Source of the DNA: Athripsodes cinereus
Lineage: Eukaryota; Arthropoda; Insecta; Trichoptera; Leptoceridae
NCBI GenBank assembly: GCA_947579605.1
Contig: OX388307.1
Span: forward strand, 25,335,237-25,399,236
DNA length: 64,000 bases
Reading direction: 5' to 3'
The translations under genes were made by a program, and so were the position numbers. The notes under the pieces are model-generated. The model made no database searches. It was not told the origin of the DNA and worked only from the letters and a program-made list of their open reading frames with translations. Shown one piece after another: positions 23,066 to 33,832 of the stretch (the stretch's first letter is position 1; each line of letters opens with the position of its first letter).

Positions 23066-23246
23066 AAAAATTGGACAGAGATGCATAAATCATAGAAATA
23101 TATAAAAATCATAGATTACGATAGTAATTTATTGACATATAATCTAGGGAGAGATGACAAAACATATGAAAAATATTAGTGATGTAACGAATGTGCGATT
23201 TTGGATATTCGCGAATGTGAATGCGAATACCACAACTGCTTTGATT

Positions 23247-23386
23247 AAGCGTTACGTTATCGTTTTCGTTCAAACGCGGACGACGTTGCGAGAACGCGTA
23301 AATTTTCGGAGCTAAAATACACAAGTAGCTCCGAAAATTGACGCGTTCTCGCAACCTCGTCTTGTTTGAACGAAAACGTAACGCTT
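23247..23386. repeat. Foldback element with arms of about 65 bp
   Basis: Arms 23247-23314 and 23326-23386 pair imperfectly (indels near CGGACGACG and CCTCGTC) around AAATACACAAG. It is GC-rich relative to its surroundings, with repeated GCGTT, CGTTC and GAACGCG words. It is a small MITE with no coding content. Confidence 0.65.
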
Positions 23387-23404
23387 AAATATTGTGTTTT
23401 GACT

Positions 23405-24330
23405 AGGCCTACAGATTTTCAATGGACAGTCGGCAGCTGACGTTATTAACTTTTGGATTTCAGTACAACATTTAATACAGTGGATTTTGATTTACTGGTA
23501 GCGACGCTGGAAAGTTTAAATATCTCTCACACATGTGCCCTATGGTTTGAGTCATACCTTAAGGGATGCTTTCAGTGTGTTAAACTTAACAACGGTGCTG
23601 TCTCTGAGTGGGCGGAACTGAAATCTGGTATGCCACAGGTTGAATACTTTCACCTCTCCTCTTCTCAATTTTTATAAGTCCTGTATCACAACTTTTTAAT
23701 AATATCCAATATCACTTATATGCAGACGACCTCCAGATTTATACCCATTTTCACATAGAAAACACTTCTATCGCTGTTGAAAATATGTCACATTGTCTGC
23801 AAAAAAATCAGATTGGACGGCGAATCATGGACATCTTTTAAATCCTACTAAATTTCAGTCAATATTTCTTGGCAGCCATTGTCTTATTTCAAAACTTAAG
23901 TCCATGTTCGTGGCCAATACAACTATGTACAGATATAATATCTTACTCAACAACAGTGAAGAACCTTGGTATAGTGATGGACCAAAAATTAACCTGGCAG
24001 CAGCACGTGAATTCAATTCGACGAAAATTTTTCCATTTTTTACATTCGATATATATGTATTGGTTTTCTAGCGATATTCGCCAAATGTGAACACCACATA
24101 AGACGGGCCGATACAAGAAAAAAATACTAAAAGTTTTAATTTCTAACCCCAGTTTTCTTAAAACATGTAATCTCAATCCGCTTTTTACAATACTGACAAT
24201 CATATCTAATATTTTGCATTTCAGAAATAGCCTTCCAAATTTACTTTGCTGGATTGGAATGTACCTACAAGCTCTAGCCCTCCTCGCTTTTATTCCTAAC
24301 TGATAAGATGTATTAAAAAGTTATCTCCAT
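23405..24330 (+). mobile_element. Degraded LINE reverse transcriptase domain, family F
   Basis: Plus strand: DFSTTFNTVDFDLLVATLESLN (RT palm, usual form DFSKAFDTVDHDLL), SYLKGCFQCVKLN, SEWAELKSGMPQ, a deletion, then YHLYADDLQIYTHF at 23716-23757 with the catalytic YADD box, then NLGIVMDQKLTWQQHVNSIRRK. Several frameshifts and stops separate these blocks. It is a CR1/Jockey-type RT and clearly dead. Confidence 0.82.
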
Positions 24331-24334
24331 TCTA

Positions 24335-24690
24335 ACTCATCAAATGCCTTTTTTAAGGTTAATCAATGTTATATATTATGTGTTTATTTATTCTAATTTT
24401 CTTTTCTAGAACAAGTCTTAAATTCAAGCTTGCATCTTTTGTATCTGTCTCTCTACGGAATCCAATCTTCTGAAAGTGTTTTATAGATTTTATTTTCAGC
24501 CTTTTGCATTATGATATTGGTGAGTATCTTAGAAGCATGTGTAACTTTCAGAAAATTTAAGCAACTCTGATGGAATTTGGTCAATATCTGGTGCTTTGCC
24601 ATCTTTCAACTTTGATAGGGCGTTATCAAATTCCCTTCTCAAGATATTCCACAATATTCTACCTCAATTCCAAAGATTTTCCATAGACAT
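24335..24690 (-). mobile_element. Degraded RTE-like reverse transcriptase fragment
   Basis: Minus strand: EFDNALSKLKDGKAPDIDQIPSELLKF, then KILTNIIMQKAENKI, then a block like the usual FGFR..GTRDA..LRL. This is the RT finger/palm region of an RTE/Jockey-type element. Frameshifts are present. It meets the family F fragment tail to tail at about 24330. Confidence 0.65.
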
Positions 24691-24890
24691 CAGTAAGATA
24701 AAAACATAATAATATGCGCGTTTGTCATTGTCATCTGTGCGCTGATATTATTGTCTTATTAGTTTGTGGATGGTCGTAATATTGCACATATTGTAATATC
24801 TTTCCATTTTGTTTCATTAAAATAGTTTGGCGTACAGTTTTTCTCATTTATTTTTATGTAGATTCTTATGTTGTGATGTAATATAATACA

Positions 24891-27800
24891 ATGTCCCACA
24901 ATTATTTAGTGTTACTTGTCACTTTGTCCCTCTTTACTCGGTCTGGTAAGTTTCTCTTTCGATATGTTTGTTTTATATAATTGGCATATTTATCCCGTGG
25001 AGCACCCAGTATATAACAGGCCTCTCACTCTTTTCTGTAAGTTTTGAGTGTCATGGAAAAGACTGGCGTTCGAAAAAAAGACATTTCATATCTTAAATTC
25101 AGGGATGATATATGCCACCCATACTGAATGTCTTGGTTTTTGTTGGCACAGAGAAGACAGCTTGCACATTTATTACGTGCGGCTCGTCTGCTGGCTACTC
25201 CACTTGCGGGATATGCCGTAATGGTATACATATTGTAAAGTTTTGCACTTTATTAACATTTGTTTTTCTTCATTTTAGCACTGTGTACAAGTTATTATGT
25301 TTCGATTACCAATAATGGCCCCGTTGTATTAGGTGCAAATATTACATTTACTGCAATGGTAACACCAGATGATGGTTCGAGGTTTTTGTTTTCGTGGGAG
25401 GATAATGGAATACCCCAGCACAAGACACAGGTGAAACTGATTAAATTATAATTATAGGAATCCAGTATAATTAATTCGGCGATGAGGTTGGCCACCCATC
25501 CTGAATGTCTTAATTTTATATTGGCACGGAGAAGACAGCTTGCATGTTTTATATGCAGCTGGTCTGCTGGCTACCCCACTTGTGGGATATGCCGTGATGG
25601 TATAGTAGTAGTAGTATAATTAATTGTTGCTTAGTCTTTATATAAAATTTTTTCTAACAAAATAAAGTTGAGAGTAGCTAAGTTAAGTAGTTTCTTACTG
25701 AATTAAGATTCTCCAGTTAAGATTAGTATAAGTATATTTTTGATTCATATGATTTATTGATAATATTCTATTCAGTTGAAAACTAGTACATGCACATTCT
25801 AAATTTTTTGTTAAAATATTTTTTGAAATTTTCATTACAAATAGTGGAATCAACCAGTCTTGTATTATCAAAATGAAAATTTTGCATAATTACATATACA
25901 AATTTGTAACTATACTAATTTTTGCCAAGTGTTTCAATTGCAGTAGTTATTTGGCCAATAGTCCAATAATACAAACACGGCGTTCATGTCTTATACAACA
26001 TATTGTACATTGAATATTGGGACTCCCCTACTATTGAGATTAAATAAATATTATTATCAATCGACTGATATTACTATAAATTTCACAAATAAGCTATATG
26101 TTATTGAGGGGTAATAAGTTTTTATTGTTCATGTATGTTTTATAGTAATTTTACAATTTAATGATGTGATAATTTAACTGCTTTTGCAAGAAAAACCATA
26201 AAAAAATAAATATAAATTCGTTCTAATGTTTTAATGCATTATTACAGGTTGACACCACATCCGCAGTGTCGACTTGGACAATTTCTTATCCAGAGGATGT
26301 TTATCCGCCTGGGATATATGAAGTGCAGGTGGAGGTGGACAAACACTGGGGCTTCCTCTGGGTCCAAGAGACATCAGCAAGAGCTCATTACAACCTCACA
26401 TGTAAGTCTCGTCACAAACATACTACATCTCGTTATACCATGTTCTGACAGTTCCATTTTATTAGATTGGTTGTATTACTTATACAACATCCATTTACAT
26501 GATACATGAGTATGTTCACATAGTTGTTGAATTGTAAACAATCAGAGAAATGAATAAGATTATATGCTTCCACGTTTGAATAAAGATAAAAGAAAAAGAC
26601 CAATAAATTGTTTTTCTCTGATTCATTGTCTGTATTGATAAAAAATAAATTAAAAACATTTGATCGGTGGATGTTGAAACACATACAAACAAATTATTCA
26701 AATTAAATGCATACAACCTCGAATTTTGGTACAAGAATCTACATATACAGTCCAACTTGATTAACTCGAACTTCTATAACTCGAATTTGTGGATAATTCA
26801 AATTTTTTTCAAGTCCCTTTAAAAACGCATCAATTTTATGTGAAAAAATCTTGTTTAATTCGAATTTATTTTGTTTAACTCGAATTTTGAATAAAAATAA
26901 TTACATTATGTATTATATAGGTACAGTGTTCGTCGGTAGCCTGGAGGTAGAGTCTCGGCCTCTTGAACAAGGGGTCCGCGGTTCGATCCCAGGTGCCGGC
27001 AAGCACCCCTTTCACGACACAAGCTTTTAGCTTACTGTGGAAGGTGTATAAAGTTGTATTTGGGTTTATAACAAAACCCAGATATATCTTTTTTAAAAAA
27101 AAAAAAAAATATTATGACAACGCCTAGTATGTACTTAAGTAAGATACATAACGTACATCCAAGGTCGTATGCGTAGTAATATAAAAACTACTCATATTTT
27201 GGAGGATATACTATAAACTTTTGTAACTTGAAATTTTGGTTAATTCGAATTTTTCTGCGGTCCCTTGAACTTCGAGATAGTCAAGTTTGACTGTACATGG
27301 TTATGTATATTTTTCATGTTAAACACTTTGCTTGGATTAGTAATATTGTTTCAGCAATAGATCAAAAGGTAGCTGATAAAATAAATTTGAAATAGTATAT
27401 CTGAATTGGGAAATAAAGATGTTTTTTTTTTCAATATATTTTCATTATTCTATATCTTTCACAATACACCATTCCTATAACAACGACATCAGAGCGCTGG
27501 AAGTGTCGTGGGAAGAGGTGCAGTTGTCACAGAGTCGCCTTGAATGGAGGGGGCTGGATTGTAGCATGTGTTACCGAGAGTAGCATTGAGGGCGATGATG
27601 ATGAGTGTATATGTATGCTATCACTGAAAAAAATGGTCGGTAGAAGAGATCTCAGGATATTAGAAGAATGAGCGATTGCAAGAGGAGGGTTGTGGATAGA
27701 ATGCGTGTAATTTACGATTGTTTGGACATGTGGAATTAATAGAAAAGATGATAAAGAGTATATGCATTTCTGAAAGAGGGGGTGTGAGAAGCGCGGGCAT

Positions 27801-30800
27801 CTACTATCCATGTGACTTGATCGTGTTGATCAAATTCTCAAGGATGGCTGTGTGTTGAGTTAGATAAATCGACGTGCATGTATAAGGAATTGTATGAACG
27901 GATAACAAGCAAATGTAGTATGTATGGATAGATCTATATGGCATCCCGTTTTCTCTGCCTACCCCACTTGGGATATGGCATTTGGGTATACATAGTATTA
28001 TAGTATGGTATAGTTGTACCTATATGTACTTTATTTATTGCAGTGTATCTCTTCAAAAGATGTTAAGAGATGTATTGTAGATATTATTTATTCTAACTTG
28101 TCCAATGATCATGTGCTATTATCTATTTTATTATGCACTTACATATAATTTATACATACTGCTTGTATAGTTTTGATAAAATTGAAATACAAATGTTTGC
28201 ATTGATTGAAATTATGTATTACAATGTTTGATGTATTACAATATTATAGCCTTACCATAACCTTTAGGTCATAACTTTTATAAATAGCTGTTGATTAGAT
28301 AGCAAACATACTTATGTACTTAGTATTCGCAGGCAAAACAGAGAGCAAAACTACCACACCCAACACAACTTTTTTTCTAGATTTATTAATCGCACTTAAT
28401 TTTACGTTACCTATACCTTTTCAATTATTTAATTTTGAAAATGTAGATTTCTCATTCTTTGCTGTATATACCTTGCCTGTGACAACATATATTTTATGAA
28501 TTGTGTTTATGTCTAATTATAAGACCTAAGATGTTTAGCAACTTCAGTTCATGATTGACAATACTGTCGACTGATGGAATGTCAACGTTCGTCTGATGAT
28601 GAGAACTGAAGCTCCTGGAAGCTGGCTGGTGACAAATAAAGTCTTATGAAAGTTCTATTCAAGTTTTTTATTTTTACTTATTCATTCTGATGTCATCATA
28701 TTTTTTTATAATAGTGAATAAATCGCAGGAATATTTATGTTTCAATTTATTGAACACAAATATTATTTATTTTTTCTTTCTTTCATTCATTACAAACAAT
28801 TACATAAAAGGGTATATATATATATATATATCCATAATAATAATAATATTGGATATTTATTGCACAAAGGCCTGGTGCGAAGGTTACGTTCTTGCCTGTG
28901 AGTCACAAAGTCTCGGGTTCAATTCTCAGCCAGGGCAAAATGATAAATGAACTTTTTCTATCTGTCATGAGTCTGGATGTTAGTTGCATGTATGTGTTTG
29001 GTGTATTATACATATGTATGTATGATCACATTAGTATCCATAATACAAGATTCATATTTCAGTTTGGGATTAGCTTGATCTGTGTGACTTGTCCATATAA
29101 ATGTTACAATAAATGTTTCTTGATGCATATCAACTACTTGCATCCAGTCTTAAGAGGCATTCACATTTTGTATCACTATCACTTTGGATGATGATCCAAA
29201 TTAAAAGTATCGAAGCTGTATATCGAAAGTGAAGACGTCTGTTCACATTTTTCATCCTGTTCTTTCATTGTCATGTCTGTACTATCAGTCATGTTGTCTG
29301 TGGTTTGATGTATTTTTTTTTTATACAAATAAATGAATAAAATCTCGTTAGTACCCAATAATGCGTCTGTTTCTGTTTTCTGACATTTGATTTTAAATCA
29401 TAAAGAATAGGGACAAATAATAGGGAAAAACTTGTTTAGGGTCATTTTAGCGAAAGGAACTTTCATCCAAAATATTTTCGGTAATTATCATTTTCATCTG
29501 TCTTCCTGAGTGATCACTGAGGATGAAACGTCTGTTCACACTTTTCACTTTCGATGATTATCCTGAAAGATCAAAGTGATGAATGTGAATGCCTTTTTAG
29601 TCATTAGTGAGATCACAGCATTATGCTTTGGAAGTATGTGTATGTCGTTGTATATATGTGGTGATTGTAGTTACATTGTTATAAAACTGTTTTTTCATTT
29701 GACTTTCTATTGTACAATGACAGCACTTATTCAATTGACTGCACTCTATTGAATGCTCTTAGCGTATTATTATATTTTCATGACCTTGAATAGCTGTGAC
29801 TGATTATTTGATTGATATGGAGACTTAACACAGCATATTATTTTGTTTCTAACGTTTTCTTATTAACTACTAGCTGGCCCGGCGAACTTCGTACCGCCTA
29901 AGAATCAATGAACGATTTCATACATACATCTTCTTCCCCTTGTCCTAGTTCGGTCGGGGGCCCATTGCCCCTAAGTATCTCCTCCAGAGATAACTGTCCA
30001 CCGCTGCTTCCAGGACCTCTGGCCACTCCAAACCAAGCCTTTCAACACATGTTCGACACCTGCCCTATCTTCTGCCCTCTCCCACTGACTTTATGAATGA
30101 TTAATATTATTAATCTCTTTACAAACTCCCGTAATTGTCAAAGTGTGTCATCGAAGGTACTTTCGCAGTTTAGCGGCCCCACCCAAAGTAATATTTTCGA
30201 AACATGAGGAAATTGTTGCCATATGGTGAATTATTTTTTGGTCACCAAATTTTTGGAAAATTCTTTTATAGGAAAAAAAATTCGCAACTATGAAACTTGA
30301 GCGGTCCCACCCGTTGTCGAGAAATATGTACGGAATTTTAGGAAATTAATTTTCGAAGTGGATTTTTTTTTGCCGGCAAATTAAAATAATTCTACATATG
30401 GCAACAATTTCCTCAAGTTTCAAAAATATTACCTTTTCTATGGAAAAAAAGTACTCGACAACGGGTGGGGCCGCTAAACTGCGAAAGTTACATTATTTTT
30501 TTTTTACATAGACAATTCACACACATCGAGCTAGTCCCAAACTTAGATGAATCTTGATTATGGGTACTAAAGCGACGATACACACATATACAATGCACTA
30601 TATACATATATATGTAACACCCAGACCCAGGACAATTTGAAAAAGGTCATTCTTCACTTTGCCCTGTCCGGGAATCGAACCCGGGACCTCGTGACTCAAA
30701 GGAAAGAGCTCCGCGCCACACCGGCCGACATGAACAATTAATGTTGAACAATTATACTTAACTCAGATTTGTTTATAAATAATCTGCAGTACGTAATATA

Positions 30801-33800
30801 ATTATGTAGGTACTAATTTTTTTTTCCGATAGATTTTACCTATTCATTTAAAATTTATAAAAATTCTTTCCATGATTTTTTAAAAATTGAAATATCAGAA
30901 CTCCAGATATTAAATTGTATGGATAACGATACTAATTTGAGAATGTATAGAAAAATTATCATATAAATAGGCCAATCTATAAAAAAAATTCATTGTTGAT
31001 TTTGTATAATTCTCCATATTGCATTTTTTATTGAAATTAAAAATGTATGGCGTAAATAATTTTCTTCGTTATTTTTCTTCTCTGTCTGCAAATTTCACTA
31101 CACAATCTTGCATCAGAACTACCTACATGAACACATTCTTATTTTCATCTTCAATAGCATAATTTTTGGTTCAATAATAATTTTCCATCTGCAAAAATAA
31201 AATACAATTTCAAATATAATCTGTGCACGTCCACATTTATGTGACAGAAGATCATCGATACATAAACATTAGTCGAATAATTCGGTAGTTACATGGCAAT
31301 AGGTTGTATCTCGCATTTTTTGCGTTTTCAAGTTTGTTCCATAAAATGCTCAAAATAGTGTAATATTTGATGTGGCAAAAGGATATGTCTCTTTATAGTC
31401 AGAATAAAGAGAGAAAAGACGTAACTTATTGACATGTAGAAAGATTGTTTTCATCAACATGGCAAAAAAACTCAAATATTTTTAAACTGCAAGAAATTAT
31501 TTAGTGAATGTTACATACATCTTGTAGAAGAAATTATTAAGAGAATGTTACATCTATCTTGTAGAAGAAATTATTAAGAGAATGTTACATCTATCTTGTA
31601 GAAATAATAATTACCTTCATTTTGATATATAATGCTCGAAATTTGGCTGAAATATCTCTTTTGCAAACTTTGTTTTTGCTCTCCTGTAAAATTATGTTTT
31701 AGTGAGATACAACCTATTGCCATGTAACTACCGAATTATAGTAAACAAATATTAGTACACATTTCGTTCATATTAGTTATAGTAATTTGGTTCTTAATAT
31801 AGCAGAACCTACGGATTATTTTAGCACAATGCAACAGGCGACGTGGGGGCGCTAATAGCGCCATAACTCTCCATATTGTTTTTATTTTTGAAATTAAAAA
31901 TGTATGGCGTAAATAATTTTCTTCATATTGTTTCTTCCCGTGAATTTGTAAGATGTTTTAATAGCCTATAGTTTATTCCGGGCGGAGAAGAATCCAACAA
32001 ATCAGAGATCATTCAAATCGGTACAGCCATTCTTGAGTTATAAGTGTTGTAACACACACGACTTCCTTTTATATATTAGATGTATGTATGTATATTTGAA
32101 ATAAAATGTAATATTATGATTTTCGTTTCAGATTTGTTAAATGGTGAAATGCAAACAATACAGAATGATACTGTGATGCAGGACACATACATCTCTTCCT
32201 TCCTACCACTAGATATTGATCTCAAACTTAATAAACCCGATTATGACTACATCACTCAGAAGGCTACGTCCATTAAAACTTATTGGTTTATTGATTGCAA
32301 TTTGTGGGGAGTAACTGATAATTTTACTCTGACTCAAGAGTTCAAGAATGCAAGTGAATCTCACGATATAGATGCTGTAATTGAAGTTTCCTATGAACCA
32401 ATTCCAACGCCAGCTCCGACAACTACCACAACCACAACTACCACACCAAAACCTACCACAACTACCACACCAAAACCTACCACAACTACCACACAGAAAC
32501 CCACAACACCACCAACAACCACAACCACACAGAAACCAACAACAACCACTCACAAATCTAATGTTACTACACTATCTCCCTCCAATTCTACTGATAGAGC
32601 CCACATTGTGAAAAGATATGCCTACAAAGATAAAGGTCCACAACCGCAAGGAAGATTTTCACAGTTTCTGCCAGTCTGTATGAATCAGTCAATCATTCCC
32701 ATGGATCCTAATAAAACTTACGGCTATTTCCACAAAAAGATCATTGTACAAGATCCTGTACACAGTTTGAGTATTAGTGGAAACAATTGGCTGCAACATA
32801 AAGACATGTTGATGTTACAAGTTGCGTGTAAGGGAACACCACCCTTTCAATATTGTATGCAGTTCAAGCAGGGAGTTTATAATGTGACTGGCAAGGAGAC
32901 ATGTCGTAACCCCATTTCTGTGGATACCTGTACTTTCCCTGTGGTTCACTACTTCAGCAATGCAGATATACATTCCGTGGTCATCATTGTATCTAATAAC
33001 GTTCATAAAAATGTCTCAAGAGTTGTTGTGCGTTTCTATGAAGGTGAGTCACCCTCAATATTGAATCAAGTTTCCTTATTTCTCTTACTGGAGATATAAA
33101 TGAGATACCTAATGCGTGTTTTATTTTTTATTTCAGTGACCACAAAGGCCCAGTTGTCTGTTATAGTAGTACCTGTATCATTTAGTATAATAGCTGTCAT
33201 TCTGATTGTCTTTGGTGTAGCTTACTACATACAGAACAGATCCAGGTAAGAGCAATTTCAGTAACTTCCGATTAGAATATTATGTGGGGGATAGTTTAAA
33301 TCATCACATGTTTGACAATGTATGTTCTATAAAAATAATATTTGTTCGCTTCAAATTCAATGCATCATCTAAATAGTGTTTCAGTGAGTAATATGATTGT
33401 GTCCTGAAGATGGAGTTGATTTTTATATAAGGATTTATACCATATAATAATATGTATGTACTCCTCCTTTGAGAGTATGACATGTTGTCATTAACTTATC
33501 ATCCTATTCTGAATATCTAGTTTTAAAATACATTTGTAGTTCAGTGCTAAATAAATCCCATCCATTGCTTTTATCAAAAGCGATACAATACAATGATATC
33601 TTTGTCAATTATTTTGTTTTAAATATAATAATTTAATTTCAGATTTACGGTAGAAGTTGCTGATTTCAATTTTGGCCAACAATATGCAGATCTGGAATAC
33701 AAGACCTTTATGGAACGTCTCAGAGAGAGTTTCAATAATGCTTTGAATTGGGGCACAACCAGAGATAATGAATCTCCATCCGTACCTCCGTGGAGTGGTT

Positions 33801-33832
33801 CAGACAACAACAAATATGGGTCAATGACGTAA
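24891..33832 (+). CDS. PKD-type type I membrane protein with mucin-like linker (PMEL/GPNMB/TMEM130-like)
   Basis: Six exons with agreeing phases: 24891-24945, 25279-25430, 26248-26401, 32132-33043, 33137-33245 and 33643-33832, giving 523 residues. Residues 1-20 form a signal peptide (LVLLVTLSLFTRSA). About 25-115 look like an Ig-fold/PKD region (GPVVLGANITFTAMV, FSWEDNG, GIYEVQVEV). Residues 212-264 are a Thr/Pro linker of TTTTPKP repeats, probably O-glycosylated. A Lys-Arg pair at about 281-282 (HIVKRY) could be a convertase site. A second luminal domain has six Cys and N-glycosylation sequons. The membrane span is about 430-456, with a tail of about 67 residues ending KYGSMT that contains YADL. 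This layout is that of the PMEL/GPNMB/TMEM130 group; the exact orthologue is not named. Intron 3 (5.7 kb) is packed with transposons. The stop lies inside a GTAAGC donor-like word, but the phase does not fit the next gene. Confidence 0.82.
25000..25235 (+). repeat. SINE-like family S, near full-length copy
   Basis: It lies in intron 1 of the PKD-type gene, from CGTGGAGCACCC through TTTTCTGTAAGTTTTGAGTG and GCCACCCATACTGAATGTCTT to GGGATATGCCGTAATGGTAT. About twelve copies or parts occur in the window, in both orientations. No clear tRNA-like head was found, so 'SINE' rests on length and copy pattern. Confidence 0.65.
25472..25612 (+). repeat. SINE-like family S, truncated copy
   Basis: In intron 2 of the PKD-type gene. 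It begins GCGATGAGGTTGGCCACCCA and ends GGGATATGCCGTGATGGTAT with a TAGTAGTAG tail. Confidence 0.65.
26748..27293. mobile_element. pogo/Tigger-like MITE with a SINE nested inside
   Basis: Ends are inverted: CAGTCCAACTTGATTAACTC on the left, CAGTCAAACTTGACTATCTC when the right end is reverse-complemented. Each is flanked by TA (26746-26747, 27294-27295), the Tc1/mariner-pogo type. The interior is a set of AACTCGAATTT-like words. A tRNA-derived SINE at 26928-27112 splits it. No transposase remains. Confidence 0.72.
26928..27112 (+). mobile_element. tRNA-derived SINE, family V
   Basis: The head has an A-box-like TAGCCTGGAGG at 26937-26947 and a B box GGTTCGATCCC at 26980-26990, then a non-tRNA body (GCTTACTGTGGAAGGTGTAT) and an A-rich end. 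The B box is a perfect GGTTCRANNCC match, but no tRNA cloverleaf with a sensible anticodon arm and acceptor stem could be built, so it is not called a tRNA gene. Confidence 0.7.
27480..28015 (+). mobile_element. LINE ORF2 C-terminal fragment, family A
   Basis: Inside intron 3 of the PKD-type gene. Degraded frames hold MVGRRDLRILEE, FTIVWTCG (from RWFGHV), VDQILKDGCVLS and a last block ending HPVFSAYPTWDMAFGYT, then TATAGTATGGTATAG. The 3' end shows that family A shares the CTACCCCACTTG-GGATATG tail with family S. Confidence 0.72.
28555..28660 (+). mobile_element. Degraded Penelope-like end with hammerhead-like remains
   Basis: CTGATGA at 28593-28599, then T, GAGAAC-TGAA-GCTCCT (two mispairs), then GGAA where GAAA is expected, GCTGGCTGG and GACAAATAAAGTC. 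It has the same order of parts as 7716-7781 but with core changes that should abolish activity. Confidence 0.5.
28862..29106 (+). mobile_element. tRNA-derived SINE, family W, copy 1
   Basis: The head has the B-box-like GGGTTCAATTCTC (28915-28927). The body has TAGTATCCATAATACAAGATTC and a GGGATTAGCTTGAT block. The body matches the reverse complement of 30495-30730 over most of its length, so both are copies of one SINE. It sits in intron 3 of the PKD-type gene. Confidence 0.72.
29153..29596. mobile_element. Harbinger-like MITE, copy 2 (TTA target duplication)
   Basis: Same family as 17018-17491. Ends are AGAGGCATTCACATT and, reverse-complemented, AAAGGCATTCACATT, with TTA at 29150-29152 and 29597-29599. 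It has the CACTTTGGATGATGATCC and AAACTTGTTTAGGGTCATTTT blocks but has lost the long palindrome of copy 1. Confidence 0.72.
30158..30492. mobile_element. MITE with long inverted ends
   Basis: The left end reads TACTTTCGCAGTTTAGCGGC; the right end reverse-complemented begins ACTTTCGCAGTTTAGCGGCC. Inverted similarity continues inward through GGAAATTGTTGCCATATG. CCACCCGTTGTCGAG occurs in both orientations. The superfamily is not determined; possible flanks are GTA and TTA. Confidence 0.65.
30495..30730 (-). mobile_element. tRNA-derived SINE, family W, copy 2
   Basis: On the minus strand the head reads CGGCCGGTGTGGCGCGGAG, then GAGTCACGAGGTC, then the perfect B box GGTTCGATTCC, then a body matching 28862-29106. 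It abuts the preceding MITE. It should not be called a tRNA gene: the acceptor stem does not close. Confidence 0.75.
31277..31738. mobile_element. MITE with perfect terminal inverted repeats of over 30 bp (TA type)
   Basis: Left 31277-31311 and right 31702-31736 are exact reverse complements beginning ATTCGGTAGTTACATGGCAA. TA lies on each outer side, as in mariner-type insertions. Inside, a unit of about 38 bp (AATGTTACATCTATCTTGTAGAAGAAATTATTAAGAG order) occurs about 2.5 times at 31505-31605. Confidence 0.72.

Larger units (their letters stand above)
29873..32080 (+). mobile_element. Composite repeat bounded by ACTAGCTGGCCCGGCG and TTATATATTAGATG
   Basis: The left border ACTAGCTGGCCCGGCGAACTTCG and right border (AAATCGGTACAGCCATTCTTG ... 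CTTCCTTTTATATATTAGATG) belong to the same kind of short insect repeat as 18585-18808. Between them, 2 kb of other elements have inserted: an inverted-repeat element (30158-30492), a SINE (30495-30730) and a MITE (31277-31738). A block around AAAAATGTATGGCGTAAATAATTTTCTTC occurs twice (31042 and 31898). It ends just before exon 4 of the PKD-type gene. Confidence 0.5.

Noticed and set aside
26937..27000. Possible tRNA gene on the plus strand
   Set aside because: A and B boxes are present, but no closing acceptor stem or sensible anticodon arm; the long non-tRNA body after it marks a SINE.
30655..30730. Possible tRNA gene on the minus strand
   Set aside because: A perfect B box, but the body matches the SINE at 28862-29106 and the cloverleaf does not close.
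32209..32553. Cys/Trp/Gly-rich ORF on the minus strand
   Set aside because: It is the antisense of the Thr-Pro repeat exon of the PKD-type gene; low complexity explains its composition.
32381..32611. Gln/Pro/Leu-rich ORF on the plus strand
   Set aside because: A frame-shifted reading of the same ACA/CCA repeat inside exon 4.
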